64,000 nt of DNA. Source: Usnea hakonensis (lineage: Eukaryota > Ascomycota > Lecanoromycetes > Lecanorales > Parmeliaceae). Of the stretch, positions 10,240-21,439 are shown one piece after another. The translations under genes were made by a program, and so were the position numbers. The stretch is from NCBI GenBank assembly GCA_013423325.1, contig BLJB01000014.1, positions 79,363 through 143,362 of the forward strand. The letters are read 5' to 3'. Every line of letters begins with the position of its first letter. The stretch's first letter is position 1. Below the pieces are notes generated by a model that did not search any database, was not told the DNA's origin, and saw only the letters and a program-made list of their open reading frames with translations.

Positions 10240-10310
10240 AGGACTCCAGCTCCAAGCGGAAGTACAGCACCCGGCCCTCGAGGCCTGCACCAGTAGGGGA
10301 TCAACTTGTA
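10240..10310 (-). pseudogene. Possible second GNT1 relic fragment
   Basis: About 45-70 bp resemble GNT1 exon 2 around 3435-3495. The block ACCCGGCCCTCGA is identical, and the minus strand reads GLEGRVLYFRLEL where the intact protein has GFEGRVLSSQLLL. It lies on the far side of the gene at 8937-9870 from the main relic, so if real the duplicate was rearranged. The match is short and could be fortuitous. Confidence 0.4.
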
Positions 10311-11102
10311 TTAAAATTGGAAGATTTAAGGGTCTTGATGGACACTGGAGAATAACCTTGCAGGACGTTGAGCCTGTTTTTCTGGGCGTTTGGGGGCTGC
10401 GTTAATGATTCTCGCAAATATGCTTGGAAGCTCGGCGGGATAAGCCACTTCATAGGATTGAAGAATGTAAATCTACCCTGCAGCAGGTAAGCAAACTTCC
10501 AATATACCGCACGCCCTCAGCTTTGCGCCGCTGACTATATGTACGCAGGCATCCTACGCCCAATAAACGATCGAGCCGATGTTGCCCGCGTGCAATCTCC
10601 GTTTCGTGCAGCGCGGTATGGAAAATTCGCCCGCTGAAGGCTACCATTTAAGGAACTAAGGGATACATTAAATCTCGTCCCATCACGAAAGATGGCGGAA
10701 TATTGCGCGAAGTCCAAGCCGTTATATCGGTGTTGGCCAGATACTCGATAGGGGTTCGAGGAAATGTATTTGATGCCATATTGCTATTCCTTCTTACCAT
10801 TGATACCTCCCTCTGCTGACATGCATTAGCGCAACGGAGTTGATCGCTCAGGTGCCTATTTGAGGACTGTGTATGCTGCGAAAGGACTTTTTTTGGTTGT
10901 TGGAGAAGCGTGATTGCTTGGTTCCATGGTTAAAAGATTAGCATGCAGCTCTGCGTCGTTCCTTATTGATTATAGCTTGGTTTGGATTGAGGGTAGGTAA
11001 GAGTATAGGTGAGAGTATAGAAAAGGATTCTAGGAGCCGACGACCCCCTTTGACAGCGTTGAGTCGAATCATCCTCTCATCCTCAAAACCAGCTACATCC
11101 AC
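10311..11102. other. Intergenic, no supported gene
   Basis: Only short open frames without recognisable features; no repeat or RNA gene seen. Confidence 0.5.
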
Positions 11103-11133
11103 TACAGTAGTTGCCTACATCCCCACACATCTT

Positions 11134-11187
<54 letters not shown>

Positions 11188-11250
11188 ACCCCCCCCCCCC
11201 CCCNNACAGTAGTTGCCCACATCCCCCCCCATCTTTCCCCCCCCCCCCCC
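11103..11250. repeat. Poly-C tract and unresolved assembly join
   Basis: A poly-C run (about 11136-11203, interrupted by one A at 11188) ends in 'nn' at 11204-11205. The sequence left of the run (ACAGTAGTTGCCTACATCCC, from 11104) recurs immediately right of the join (ACAGTAGTTGCCCACATCCC, from 11206) and again runs into poly-C. This looks like the same locus represented twice because two contig ends were joined without being merged. Confidence 0.75.
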
Positions 11251-12648
11251 TTGCAACCTCCAGCTCGTCTCATCATCCTCCCCCTCCGTAATCGACTCAC
11301 CGCCAGCCATGGATTTTGCAGCGATATCTACAGAGGCCAAAGTTGGCATTGACAGATACGTGCCCTTTGGAAAGGGGTCTTGCAATTTAGCGACAACCTC
11401 GTTATCTATCGTTCTAGGACTGACTTTGGAGTTCATCTACCTAGTCTCTAGGTAGGCTAGGGTGGAGAGTAAGACGGAGGTGAGAGGCGAAAAGGGCAAG
11501 GGCTCGGGTGGTAGAGAGTATGTGGGAACGATGGGATGGGTTGTGTGAACGTACCTGGATCTAGGGATGTTGTTGTCTAGTAAGGATTCTCGTTCGAAAC
11601 TGAAAGTCTAGAACAACCTCACCCCCTTCCTTCCTTCCTTGCCAATCCTCCCCTTCCGCTACAGCCACAGCCACTATCTCCATCCCCGTTCCCATCCCAG
11701 TACCCTTCCCACATAACGCTAATACCCCCCCCCCCCCTCCAATACAAGATCCCCCCACCAAACATAAAACCCACCCTCCCCCCTCCCTCCTCCAGAACGC
11801 AAAACCGCACGGCCCAAACGAGGCACATCATCCCACCTAGAGCGTTCTTATCATATCAACCACCACTCTTTTTTTTTTTTTTTTTTTTTTGAAGACTGTT
11901 NNCCCCTCCCCCCCCCCCCCCCTTTTTTTTTTTTTTTTTTTTGGAAGACTGGTGCGCGATGTTCGCTGCGTAGATGCGCTGGACGACTCATCCGGTGCGG
12001 TATGTGCCGCGGATGATGATGGGGAGGATCGATTGGCGAAAGGTGTCGCGCTGTCATGGCTGAAGGATTGATTTAGCCTCGCGGATGTGTTGGAAGTTAG
12101 GGGAGGGGGATGGGGAGATTAGAGGGATGCTGGGTAGATGTTGGTGTAGGTAATTGGGATTGATGTCGTGCTGATGGGATGGTGAGAGGGGGGGGGAGCG
12201 TTCTTGAAGATAGTGCTGGTGGGGATGGAAGGGAGGGGAGTAGAAGTAGTAGTAGTGGATGTGGTTGAATGTGTTGTATATTGAGATATATCGCTGGCGG
12301 GGATGGAAGAAAGGGATTTGGAAGCTGCGGCGGTGTATCTTTTTGACGGTGGTACACATTGAGCCAGCATTTGGCGGGGGGGAAAAATCATCGCTAGTAA
12401 CATTTTGTCGTGGTTTTCTGTTGGAGGTAAGTAAGAGATTTAGCACCTTTCATTTTGACTAGGCTCATCAATATCATCGTCTACTTTGGAGATGTAACTT
12501 TTAGAGATATAGAAAATATCTGTGTGCTGGATACTAGGTGTGGTCATGCTGAAAGCCGTCTTCCCCCAACTCCCTGAACCTCCCATGGCTAATCAGCGGT
12601 ATTGCAATATCGCTCATTGTCAGACACATTGTCACCGCCATCATAGCC
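11251..12648. other. Low-complexity region, possible minus-strand coding remnants
   Basis: Strong purine/pyrimidine asymmetry; the minus strand is pyrimidine-rich and gives overlapping Pro/Ser/Thr-rich frames at about 12440-12100 and a Ser-rich stretch at about 12075-11955. A splice-donor-like GTGAGT follows a short minus-strand frame near 11310. These could be exons of a disordered protein broken by the assembly joins, but frames, start and stop cannot be settled and no domain is visible. Confidence 0.3.
11870..11955. repeat. Poly-T/poly-C tract and second unresolved assembly join
   Basis: Poly-T run (about 11871-11890), then GAAGACTGTT, 'nn' at 11901-11902, poly-C, a second poly-T run (about 11923-11942) and GGAAGACTGG. 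The same T-run plus GAAGACTG appears on both sides of the join, again suggesting an unmerged overlap rather than a biological repeat. Confidence 0.7.
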
Positions 12649-13480
12649 TCATTGCGTGATGCGCAATTGGTTCACGAAACCAAGGCCGGCTGATTGACCG
12701 GCGAATCGGAAAGCGCCACAACTCTCACTTTCCAGGTGATTAACCAATCCGCTCAGCGCAGTGTACTCCTTCTTGCACCTCGGGCAATGATAGATCCGTC
12801 GTTCATGTGCGGGGCTAGCGAGATGTTGATTCAGGCTCGATAGGTTGTTGAATCCTTTGGAACAGAAGTAGCACCGATAGAACGACCCGTCCCATGAAGC
12901 TTGGCTCGCAATGTTAGTCGTTCTTGAATCTTCCTCATACCATCCGATCTGCTTGTTGGTGAAGACATGATTTGGGTCAACATCGCGGCAATACTGGTTG
13001 ATCTTTTGGCGGTTGATGCCGGATGTACAGCTGCCGGACTCCAAGTGCAGACAGACGCCGGTCAGATTGGCGAATTTGTTCGAGCACCAAGGGCACTTGA
13101 CATTCTTTCCGACATGGACTGATGATTTGAGGTGCTATGGTTGTCTTGTCACTTACGTGTGGATTTCAAAGGGGGGCGAGAGATACCATGTTCAAGTTGT
13201 TGAGACTCATGAATGATCGTTGGCAACCGTAGCAGTAATTGGGGGGATGCTCTTCGTCAATGTGTTCTTGGAGGCCATTTTTGCTGGCAAATATGCAGGT
13301 ACAGTCTTCACAGCCATACCAGTGATTTTCTTTCTCGTGCTTCAAGCGAAGCCTGCCGTCATGGGTAGGCCATCGAGCGAAACACCAGCGGCATTCAATT
13401 TCATTGGAATGAGCGTAGCTGTTGTCAAGATGTTGCCGAAGAGCTTTGGATTCAAACCATCGACCACAGCATTCGTGCAT
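12649..13480 (-). CDS. Multi-finger C2H2 zinc-finger protein
   Basis: Exons 13480-13187 and 13134-12649, intron 52 nt, 259 residues. The start is the first true ATG (MHECCGRWFESKALRQHL). About seven C2H2-like units run along the protein, including CRWCFARWPTHDGRLRLKH, CEDCTCIFASKNGLQEH, CYGCQRSFMSLNNLNMHLK (crossing the splice site, which supports the intron), CPWCSNKFANLTGVCLHLE, CYFCSKGFNNLSSLNQH and CPRCKKEYTALSGLVNHLE. Some fingers have Cys in place of the last His. Such fungal proteins are presumed to bind nucleic acid; target and pathway are unknown. It ends in a short tail (QSAGLGFVNQLRITQ). Confidence 0.85.
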
Positions 13481-14516
13481 TGTGGCACGCAAGATCTAGG
13501 TCGAAAGAGTGATTAACCGTGACGAGTGAAATGTGTTCTTGCGTCACTTGCGTGTTCTCCTGGCGACACTAGCGCCTTGGCAAGGAATGACGCTAGTAAA
13601 GTAAGGTACCTACCCACGTACCGCAGCTTCCCTTTTATTTTTGCTCTTTAGCGCACGTATTAACCAAGGAATGGCAGGCGAGATCTGGAAACTACTTTCA
13701 ACGAGACGCAGCAGTGCTCTTTTTAAACAGGGTTACAATAAAGCTATGGCCCATTAACTACAATATCCCTGAGAGATCTCTAGCTAAATGAATGAACAAA
13801 CGTCAGATATACAACCATGCGAATTGCATAGAAGCAACGGCGACACGCATGAAAGGAGCCAGACAAGTGGTAATTATGGTGTGCCTGTGGTAGTAAGTCA
13901 CAATCACATCATTCCATCCAAAACAAAATGGAAGCCTGGAAAAGGGTTGCTAACACAAAAGCAAGCACTTGTGATTGATGCTATCGGTGGAGACTGGAAT
14001 CGGGCCTGTAATGGCGAGATTGACTGTAATGATGAAGACGAGGATATCGGTTTCTTGCCAATCTTATAAGTTCTTGTAGATAGTGATTCATGTAGCTGAT
14101 AAGATATTGTTGTTAGATTTACATTATCGGATGAGAGGATCACAAAACTCATGTGCGCAAAGGCAAAGAAAGAGAGAGGCTGCTGTTTGGGTAGTCGATC
14201 GGGGTAGTATTTGTCCTATACGTATAGATGTCGCGTTGTTCTCGAGTTTCTGTGATTTCATCAACGAAGATGCAATTTACTACCTACCAATCATCGTTAT
14301 CAAGGATATTGAAATACCTATGCAGATCTTCGGGAGCCTCTGCTGCTTAGTAGGTCTATTATAAGAGTAGCTCTATCTGGTCCAAAGACTTAAGAGACCG
14401 CGTTGATCATTCTACGATATCAACACTAATTGTGCGTATCTGTGAGAAACAGGTAGGCGTAGAAACCAGAAAATCTGAATGAAAGCCTGGTATGAATTAT
14501 TTTGGCTTGTTCAGAG
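13481..14516. other. Intergenic, one doubtful small ORF
   Basis: 5' flank of the zinc-finger gene and 3' flank of the hydrolase gene. A 93-codon ATG-initiated plus-strand frame at 13788-14069 (contains KTKWKPGKGLLTQKQ and an acidic C-terminus) has no signal peptide or recognisable domain and may be chance. Confidence 0.35.
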
Positions 14517-15816
14517 TCAGAGTAAATGAGATTTATTGCGTCGGCCAAGTTCTCCAGAGTCCCAGCCGCAGAAGTCTGCAATATGTCTGGCAACCTCATC
14601 ATGTTTCGGCACCGGGAACCCATGGTCACCAGCCACGACTTTAACCTCAAGGTATTCGGGATTACCAACCATCTCTAGTAGGTCAGCCGATACTTCCCCT
14701 GCCCGAATCACATCATCACCGTCGCCGAATATAACGAGCAATTTGTTATTAAAATTCTTACTAGATTCGCTTGAAGGCGAGGCGTGAGAACTGCCACCTT
14801 TGACAATGTTGCACACTCGCCTCCAATCCGAATGCTGGTGTTGTATTGGACCATACTGGTGAGTGCTGATGAAGCTTTGAACAAAGCCTTGGTGATTATC
14901 ATATTGCCATTGGGCAATCCCAGCTATGTCCAAGACTTTCTTTCGCACCACCTGGGCTTCCTGAGGTATCTCAGGGCCTTTGTGCCTTTGCCCACGAGGG
15001 TCACTGCTGCCAAGGGTTGAATACGAAAGTCTGAGCCCAAGAGTCTTGCCCACAAGACTCCTTAGGAAAGAGGAAGGCAGTATTGAATGGTAACGGTAGA
15101 AGATGCTTTCGTATTCGTCCGGTAAGCGGCGAATGATCCCTCCCGGTGCGAGGAGAATTATTGAGTTGATGAGGTACGGGAAATCAGCGGCGAACGCCAT
15201 GGCTATGCCGCCGCCAAGAGAATACCCAACGAGAGAGAAGCCTCCCGCTGCAGCGCCAGTCCACGATAGTGATGATGAGGCGGCCGCGAAGAAAATTTGG
15301 GCTCCAAAAAGTCTGGCATCATGTGGGACTCCTAGTGGAGTGTCTGAATATCCTCTACCCCAGAGATCTTTGGGGCCATGTATAGTCAGCGACATGAGGA
15401 TAAATGATAGTAAGAGAAATTGCCGTTTCTTGTCATGCCTCGCCGGCGATGCTGCCATGCCCGATTGACATACCGAACATCATGACTCGGCAGCCCATGT
15501 CCACCAGATCACTTGCAACAGGGCCCAGTATTGGCGCCGGTGTTGTATCTCCATGTATAAAAAGCACCTTGTTGCCATCTTTTGGGCCCCATTCGTATAC
15601 CCTCATTACGCCATATGGTGTAGTAACGTCGCGAGCACCGGGAAGGAGGTCGGTAGGATAGGGCAATGCGGTGGCTTCTGCAGGAGACAGTTTAGGGAGC
15701 AAGGTGTCGCGTGGCGAAGCAATTGTCTGTGGTGGGGCTCGTCGACCCAGATGGAGGGTCAGCGACAGTGTAACCAGGGCAACAGCGGCAAGTACTGTCC
15801 ATGTGGATAGATCCAT
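14517..15816 (-). CDS. Alpha/beta-hydrolase, probably membrane-anchored
   Basis: Exons 15816-15474 and 15367-14517, one 106-nt intron, 397 residues. An N-terminal hydrophobic segment at about residues 5-22 (TWTVLAAVALVTLSLTLHL) is a likely membrane anchor or signal. The fold landmarks are VLFIHGDTT (oxyanion region), MMFDLWGRGYSDTP (joined across the splice site), the nucleophile elbow GYSLGGG, a candidate acidic residue in IFGDGDDVI and the catalytic histidine in VAGDHGFPVP. All three triad members therefore appear present. Substrate is unknown; the closest general description is a fungal serine-hydrolase/esterase-like protein. Confidence 0.85.
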
Positions 15817-16777
15817 TCTAAGCAGATGGAAGATCCAACGGGAGGGCAGAACGCTTCAGCCGTATAAAGGAAGGGAATCCTTCCAAGAAGGAAGGAGGTC
15901 AGTAGACTTGTGGATGCAAGACATGGCGAGAATTTCCTGCGACTGCGTCTCCAAATCAAAAGCTTGATGTACTTCAGCCCCTAAATTTCATGGCAAAGAC
16001 AGGTGTGTCCTGATATCTGTTATCGTGATTCGATTCCCGGGTTGATAGATTATTGTGGAGGAATAACATAGTTTCGGTGAGAGTATGGAGCAGTATCGTA
16101 ATTAAATACCAGATATCATGTTAGCGCATGTTTAAATTACGAACAGTAGAATGCGCTAATACTTGATCCGAACCCAGCCGATAAATGGTCCAATAGTAAA
16201 TACTGTGGACATGCAGCACTCATGCGCATCATGCACTTGTGATTATTATTGACCTTTCACAGCCAAGACACTTCTCGTATCACTCCTACCTATCCATTTG
16301 TGATAAGCATCCGTAAATGGCTACATGGCCGGCGGGAAGACTGCCGGCCGTGGCAATCATTATCTTTTTGACTTTCTCCGAGTACCTACCTATCCCCTGT
16401 TGACTGGACCGAGAGAGGGAGCCAAGGACACACACACCATTATTGAGGCCAAGTATGCGCTCTTTGCCATCCTGTAAGCTTCCGATCTGGAGCTTCATTT
16501 CTATCATTGGGACAACAGAGCAACGAGCACGTGTCTTTCATGCCCATTTCCAGTCTACGTTGAGAATTTGGGCAGCAATACAACGCGCTTACAGCTGCCC
16601 ACTTCTTCATCTGCACAGTGATGAATAATTTTTCCAGTGATTAAAAATGCCTCCCGGCCCATCTTTTTCACTCATCCAAAGATAAAGACTATAATCTTGC
16701 CATGACGCCCTCAATCTTTTATCATCTGGCAATAAGTCGAATTATGCTCCGTTCAAATTAGTACCACCGAATGTACC
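15817..16777. other. Intergenic between divergent genes
   Basis: Shared 5' region of the hydrolase (minus) and the rhodopsin-domain gene (plus). No gene, repeat or RNA feature seen. Confidence 0.5.
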
Positions 16778-18142
16778 ATGGCTGGTTTGTTGTCTCGAGA
16801 TGCCATCACTTCTGACAACTACAGCCCAGTCGTCAATATTGTGACATGGATCCTTCTGGTTTCAATGGTTCTCGCGGTGTGTGCAAAGGTGGCTATGAAG
16901 ATCATAGGACGTCGCTCTTTTAACATCGATGATTCAATGCTGGTGGCTGCCATGGTATTTTTCTCCGGGCCTTTCGCACTTTCACAGCTGAGGCAATGGC
17001 CTTTGTGCTCCAGGTGTTGAGTGCTGCGCAATCGGCTACATTGTCTGTGCAGACGTATAATGGCGTCGGACGCCCTTTTGAGTCCCTTACCATATCGCAG
17101 ATCAGGACTTATGAGAAGGTAAAACCATTTCTTTGCTGATGTGCAGGAAACTGTTTTGACGAGAGCGCAGGCCGGCTACTCTGCAGATTTACTCTATATA
17201 ATAGCCCTAGCAGTTTCAAAAGTCTCTGTCCTGGTGCTTCTTTGGCAACTTACGCCAGTCACTAGTCATCGACGACTGACATTGGGGGTTGGATTGTTCC
17301 TCGCTGCTTGGACCATCGCGAGCTTCTTCGCATCTTGTTTCCAGTGCCCTATTCCGGAAACATGGATGATTCTAGACCAAGATTGCTTTGACAGAGTACG
17401 GATGGCACTCCCCTAAGCCCAAACTCATCCCAAGTACGACATTGCTTATGCTTCAGTAGGTTTCTTTCTGGACAGCCTACGGTGTTATCAATATTTTGAC
17501 AGAAGCCATCCTGATATTTCTACCAACCTACACCATCTGGAACTTGCACATGCCAGGTCAACGAAAAGCAGCGGCTATCGCGTGCTTCGCCATTCGTGTC
17601 TTGTAGGAGCCACCTTGTCACTAGGAAAGTCTCAGCTAAGCGATTTTAGAGTCATAGGATCCATCATAGCTCAGCTCACAATCCTCAACAAGAAAAGAGA
17701 TACTAATGATGCCACCCTTGACACCTGGTCCTACCAGCTCTCAGCGCAATTTGTGCAGAATCTTAGCGTCATCACAGCATGTGTTCCGTATATCAAAAAC
17801 GTGTTAGTTGGAGTTGAATCAGGCATGTTCCAAACCGGTCGTTTCCGTCTGGCCACATTCCGCAAAAATTCTCAAAGAAATCAGGAGTATGATCTGTCCG
17901 GCGCGAGGTCAGGAAAGGAGACTGTGGCAGAGTCATCCGCTGTGCCCAGTCGACAAATGCCTGAGGAAATCTCTCATCATAATGTGGCGAACGAAACGCC
18001 ACAGAAGAACCCTTTCTCAGCAGAGAACACAGCCACTGCTGAGTCGGTCACACCAACCGAGGAATGGGATGGGGGCAGCCAGTCTAGTCGTGCGAAAATA
18101 ATCCGGGAAACGAGGGAGTGGTATGTTGACTACGAGGCATGA
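16778..18142 (+). CDS. Rhodopsin-domain (PTH11/SAT4-like) integral membrane protein
   Basis: Exons 16778-16954, 17014-17118, 17171-17395, 17460-17602 and 17650-18142; introns 59, 52, 64 and 47 nt; 380 residues. It has the seven-span layout of the fungal rhodopsin family: first span with VTWILLVSMVLAVCAKVAMK, NIDDSMLVAAM at the second span, TYNGVGRPFESLT and IRTYEK before span three, YSADLLYIIALAVSKVSVL, a Cys-bearing loop (CFQCPIPETW, DQDCFDR), FWTAYGVINILTEAILIFLP, IAQLTILNKKRDTNDATLD and LSVITACVPYIKNVLVGVESG. A Ser/Thr-rich, charged cytosolic C-terminus of about 100 residues follows. Members are receptor-like surface proteins, some needed for surface sensing; the ligand here is unknown. 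Splice sites were chosen to keep the conserved DD...Q and Y-E-K spacing. Confidence 0.87.
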
Positions 18143-19155
18143 TTAAGATAAAGAGTGCGTAAATCAATTAATGTATCACTAAAGTATACTTTGCACATGC
18201 ATGATTTGTTGGCCTTGGGACACGACTTCCCTGCTTAGCTGCTGCGGGCCGATGTTTACTAAGGTATACGGGTCCGCCCGCGGAAAATCTACCCTGGCCA
18301 TCTTTGTAATTCCCTCATCCCATAGATACACTTGTGTATAAGCAGCTAATAGATAGGGTCGATCAGATTCAAGAATGTACACAGATAATGATTGATAACA
18401 TGCGAAAAAGGAAGAAATAGAAGAGGAAGAAAGAAGGGCGCATGTAAGAGGACCGGATGCCAAGGACATCGAAATCACGACGAGCAGGCATCGCCGGCAT
18501 GATCTTCACAGAATGCATTGGACATGCTTTGATAGGGAACCAATGAAAATGAACATCTACTCGGAATCACAGAGTCTGTGCGGCTATCACCAGGGATTAC
18601 GCGTTCCAGACCACCGGTGGCATATCATGATTGAGTTGTGATGTACTCGTCTCGCATGTTCATCCAATCGGGAAGCAACGAAAACTCCTCATCAGAATTG
18701 ACGTTTCCGTGGAGGCAACTTTATCCATTCGCATATTTGAGGCTGTGGAAAGGACCCGTGATTCTGCAGTCCAGGTCTTCGGGGCTGCATGAATGTGGGG
18801 GGAAGAGGGGGTGCGTATAAAGTGCGCTAATATGACGAATGCATTACAAATATACCACCATTACCATCGTGACACACAAATCTTACGGCCGGTATCCACC
18901 TCTTCGACTCCCCATCTTCGGATTCCTACTCGGCTCCAATGTTTGATCATTCTGTTTTGTATTCTGTTGAGGTTCTTTCTTGGGGCTCTCAAAATTCATG
19001 CTCAAATCTTCTCAGGCTGATTACGACGCCACTTGCGTGCGAGCTTTGAGCGTGTAACAAAATCGCTATCCGATGCAGAGGAAACTCAACCGACTTTACC
19101 ACTGACCTTACCCTTGATTTATCGCCAAATTCGCGCGCAGTAATTCGTACACGAG
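18143..19155. other. Intergenic
   Basis: 3' flank of the rhodopsin gene and 5' flank of the permease. A 99-codon minus-strand frame (18179-18478) lacks support. No RNA gene or repeat noted. Confidence 0.45.
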
Positions 19156-21439
19156 ATGAGTCAAGGTCAGGAGCTCCAAAATTTGGGCAGTACTCATTCC
19201 TACACCGGTCCCTATTCCGGGATCAGCGGCTCTCGACATCGTATCAGAGATGAGCAGACGCTGGCTCGGCTAGGCAAGAAGCAAGTGTTAAAAGTATGTT
19301 GTGACAAGAGCTCACCCTTTGGAAGACGACCAGACTGACTGGAGTGCGCAGCGACGTTTCGGATTTCTTTCTCTCATCGGATTCAGCTGCACTATCCTTG
19401 TGACCTGGGAGACAGTCCTAACGTGGGTCCAAATCCTTGGCGCTATCGTGCGCATAGCTGACATACAGGTCAGCCTCTTCCAACAAGCCTTTCAGAAGTG
19501 AGTCTATCCGTATGCGGCAAGCATCTGGGAAGTCATTGACGCTTGAATAGCGGAGGACCGGCGGGTTTACTCTATGGATTTCTCATCTCATGGTTCTCTA
19601 GTATTTCTGTCTACATGGTCATCGCAGAGATGGCTTCTATGTGAGATCCCTCATGTGGAATTCTAATACCCTAATGTCTGACAGACTTAGCGCTCCTACC
19701 GCTGGCGGACAATATTTCTGGGTCTCAATGCTGGCGCCGATCAAGTACCGGCGGTTTGCAAGCTACATCACCGGTATGAGATTTATTGAGGCCGCCGCGA
19801 GACGTGACAGATGAGTCTTCGTACCTCCGACAAGCAGTTGACGGAATAGCGACGACTTATGGTCGACAGTCTTCAGCTGACACGCGGCGCAGGCTGGCTT
19901 ACGTCTATCGCTTGGATAGCGGTATTGGCTACGGGGAGTGTCTTTGTCGGTACGATCTGGCAAGGCCTAATAATCCTCGACAACGACAACTACCAGCCTC
20001 AGAAGTGGCAGGGTACTCTTCTGTGCTGGGCTGTTCTTGCCGTCGCCGTCTTTATCAACACTGTGGTCAGTGGGCTGCTGCCGATGATTGAAGGCATCAT
20101 CCTAGTGCTGCATGTGTTGGGTTTCGTGGCGGTCATTGTGCCATTGGTATATCTGTCGCCACATGGGTCCGCTGCAAGCGTCTTTAAAACGGTATTGAAT
20201 GAGGGTGGCTGGCCAACTCAGGGAATATCATATTGCGTTGGATTTATTGGCAATGTGGCGACTTTCGTTGGTGGGTCCAGATTTCACAATACGTTACATC
20301 GCTCTCTATGATGAAGGCTGCTAACGATCGATGGCAATAGGCGCTGATGCCGCAGTTCATGTCTTTTTCTCCCCTTCCCGAATTTCCCGAATGACTCCTC
20401 TGCTTACACTTCTTAGATGTCCGAAGAGATTGAGAATGCAGCCTTAAATGTACCCCGCGCGATCCTGACAACCATGATACTCAACGGAGCTACCGGCTTT
20501 GCCATGGTGATTGCGGTCCTCTTCTGTCTAGGAGACCCAGAAACTGTGCTTGTACGTCTTCAAACCATGACACGTCCCGGGGACCTTTACCCTTGTAACC
20601 ATTACAGATGTCGCCTACCGGCTTCCCTTTTATCCAGGTCTTCTATGATGGAGTACGTTCCAAGGCTGGAGCGACGGTGATGGCTTCCATCGTAGTCGCT
20701 CTCTCCTGGTGTGCGGTCATTGGGTTTCTCGCCACGGCATCTCGTATGATTTGGTCTTTTGCACGGGATCGGGGCCTTCCGTTCCACCGACTCATTAGCA
20801 AAGTACCACTGAATCCCTGACTCCCAATTCATACGTACCATCATCGTTAACACCATGTGCTAGGTCGAACCGCGAGCCTCAATCCCGGTAGTCGCCATCG
20901 CCATCGTGACTATCATCCCTGTTCTCATTGCCCTGATCTACATCGGCTCCCCTACCATCTTCGAAGACGTCGTTTCCCTCTCCACCTCCGGTCTCTACAT
21001 GTCCTACTTCATCCCCTGCGCTCTGCTCCTCTGGCGACGCACAACCGGACAAGTCAAGCCATACTCCCCTTACCCGCTCGATGACTCCAACACCATACCA
21101 GACCTGATCTCCGCATTCGCCGCCTCAGACGATCCCTCAAGCGAGGTCGCGGAACCCCAACTCGCCTGGGGACCCTGGCACCTCCCTGGCCTCTTCGGCA
21201 TCTTCAACAACGCCTACGCCTGCGTCTACACCCTCTTTGTGCTGTTCTGGAGCTTCTGGCCGCCGCTGACTCCGACGACGGCAAAGAATATGAATTACAG
21301 CGTCCTGTTGACGTTTGCGGCGATTGCGTTTAGCATCTTTTATTATCTGGTGTGGGGGAAGAAGCAATACAAGGGGCCGTTGGCGGAACGGGATGCCGGG
21401 ACGGGCATAGTTGTCGAGAATATGAAGGGGGGGTCGTAA
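19156..21439 (+). CDS. APC-superfamily amino-acid/choline permease, ten exons
   Basis: Exons 19156-19293, 19352-19422, 19474-19497, 19551-19640, 19691-19773, 19893-20270, 20341-20360, 20417-20551, 20608-20802 and 20864-21439; 569 residues; all phases agree. Landmarks of the fungal amino-acid/choline transporter (ACT) family are RRFGFLSLIGFSCTILVTWE, GGPAGLLYGFLISW, MASIAPTAGGQYFWVSML, GADAAVHMSEEIENAALNVP and WSFARDRGLPFHRLISK, with about twelve hydrophobic segments in all. It is expected to import amino acids, GABA, choline or related amines at the plasma membrane; the substrate cannot be told from sequence. Exon 3 (24 nt) and exon 7 (20 nt) are microexons that automated prediction could miss. 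Intron 5 (119 nt) is longer than the rest. The gene looks intact. Confidence 0.9.

Noticed and set aside
11083..11436. Gly- or Pro-rich ORFs across the first gap
   Set aside because: They are translations of poly-C/poly-G and undefined bases at an assembly join.
16955..17170. Very short introns (38 and 28 nt) in the rhodopsin-domain gene
   Set aside because: Using the next acceptors (17013 and 17170) gives normal 59- and 52-nt introns and better spacing to the family consensus.
14517..21439. A secondary-metabolite cluster around the hydrolase, receptor and permease
   Set aside because: No backbone synthase, tailoring oxygenase or pathway regulator is present nearby.
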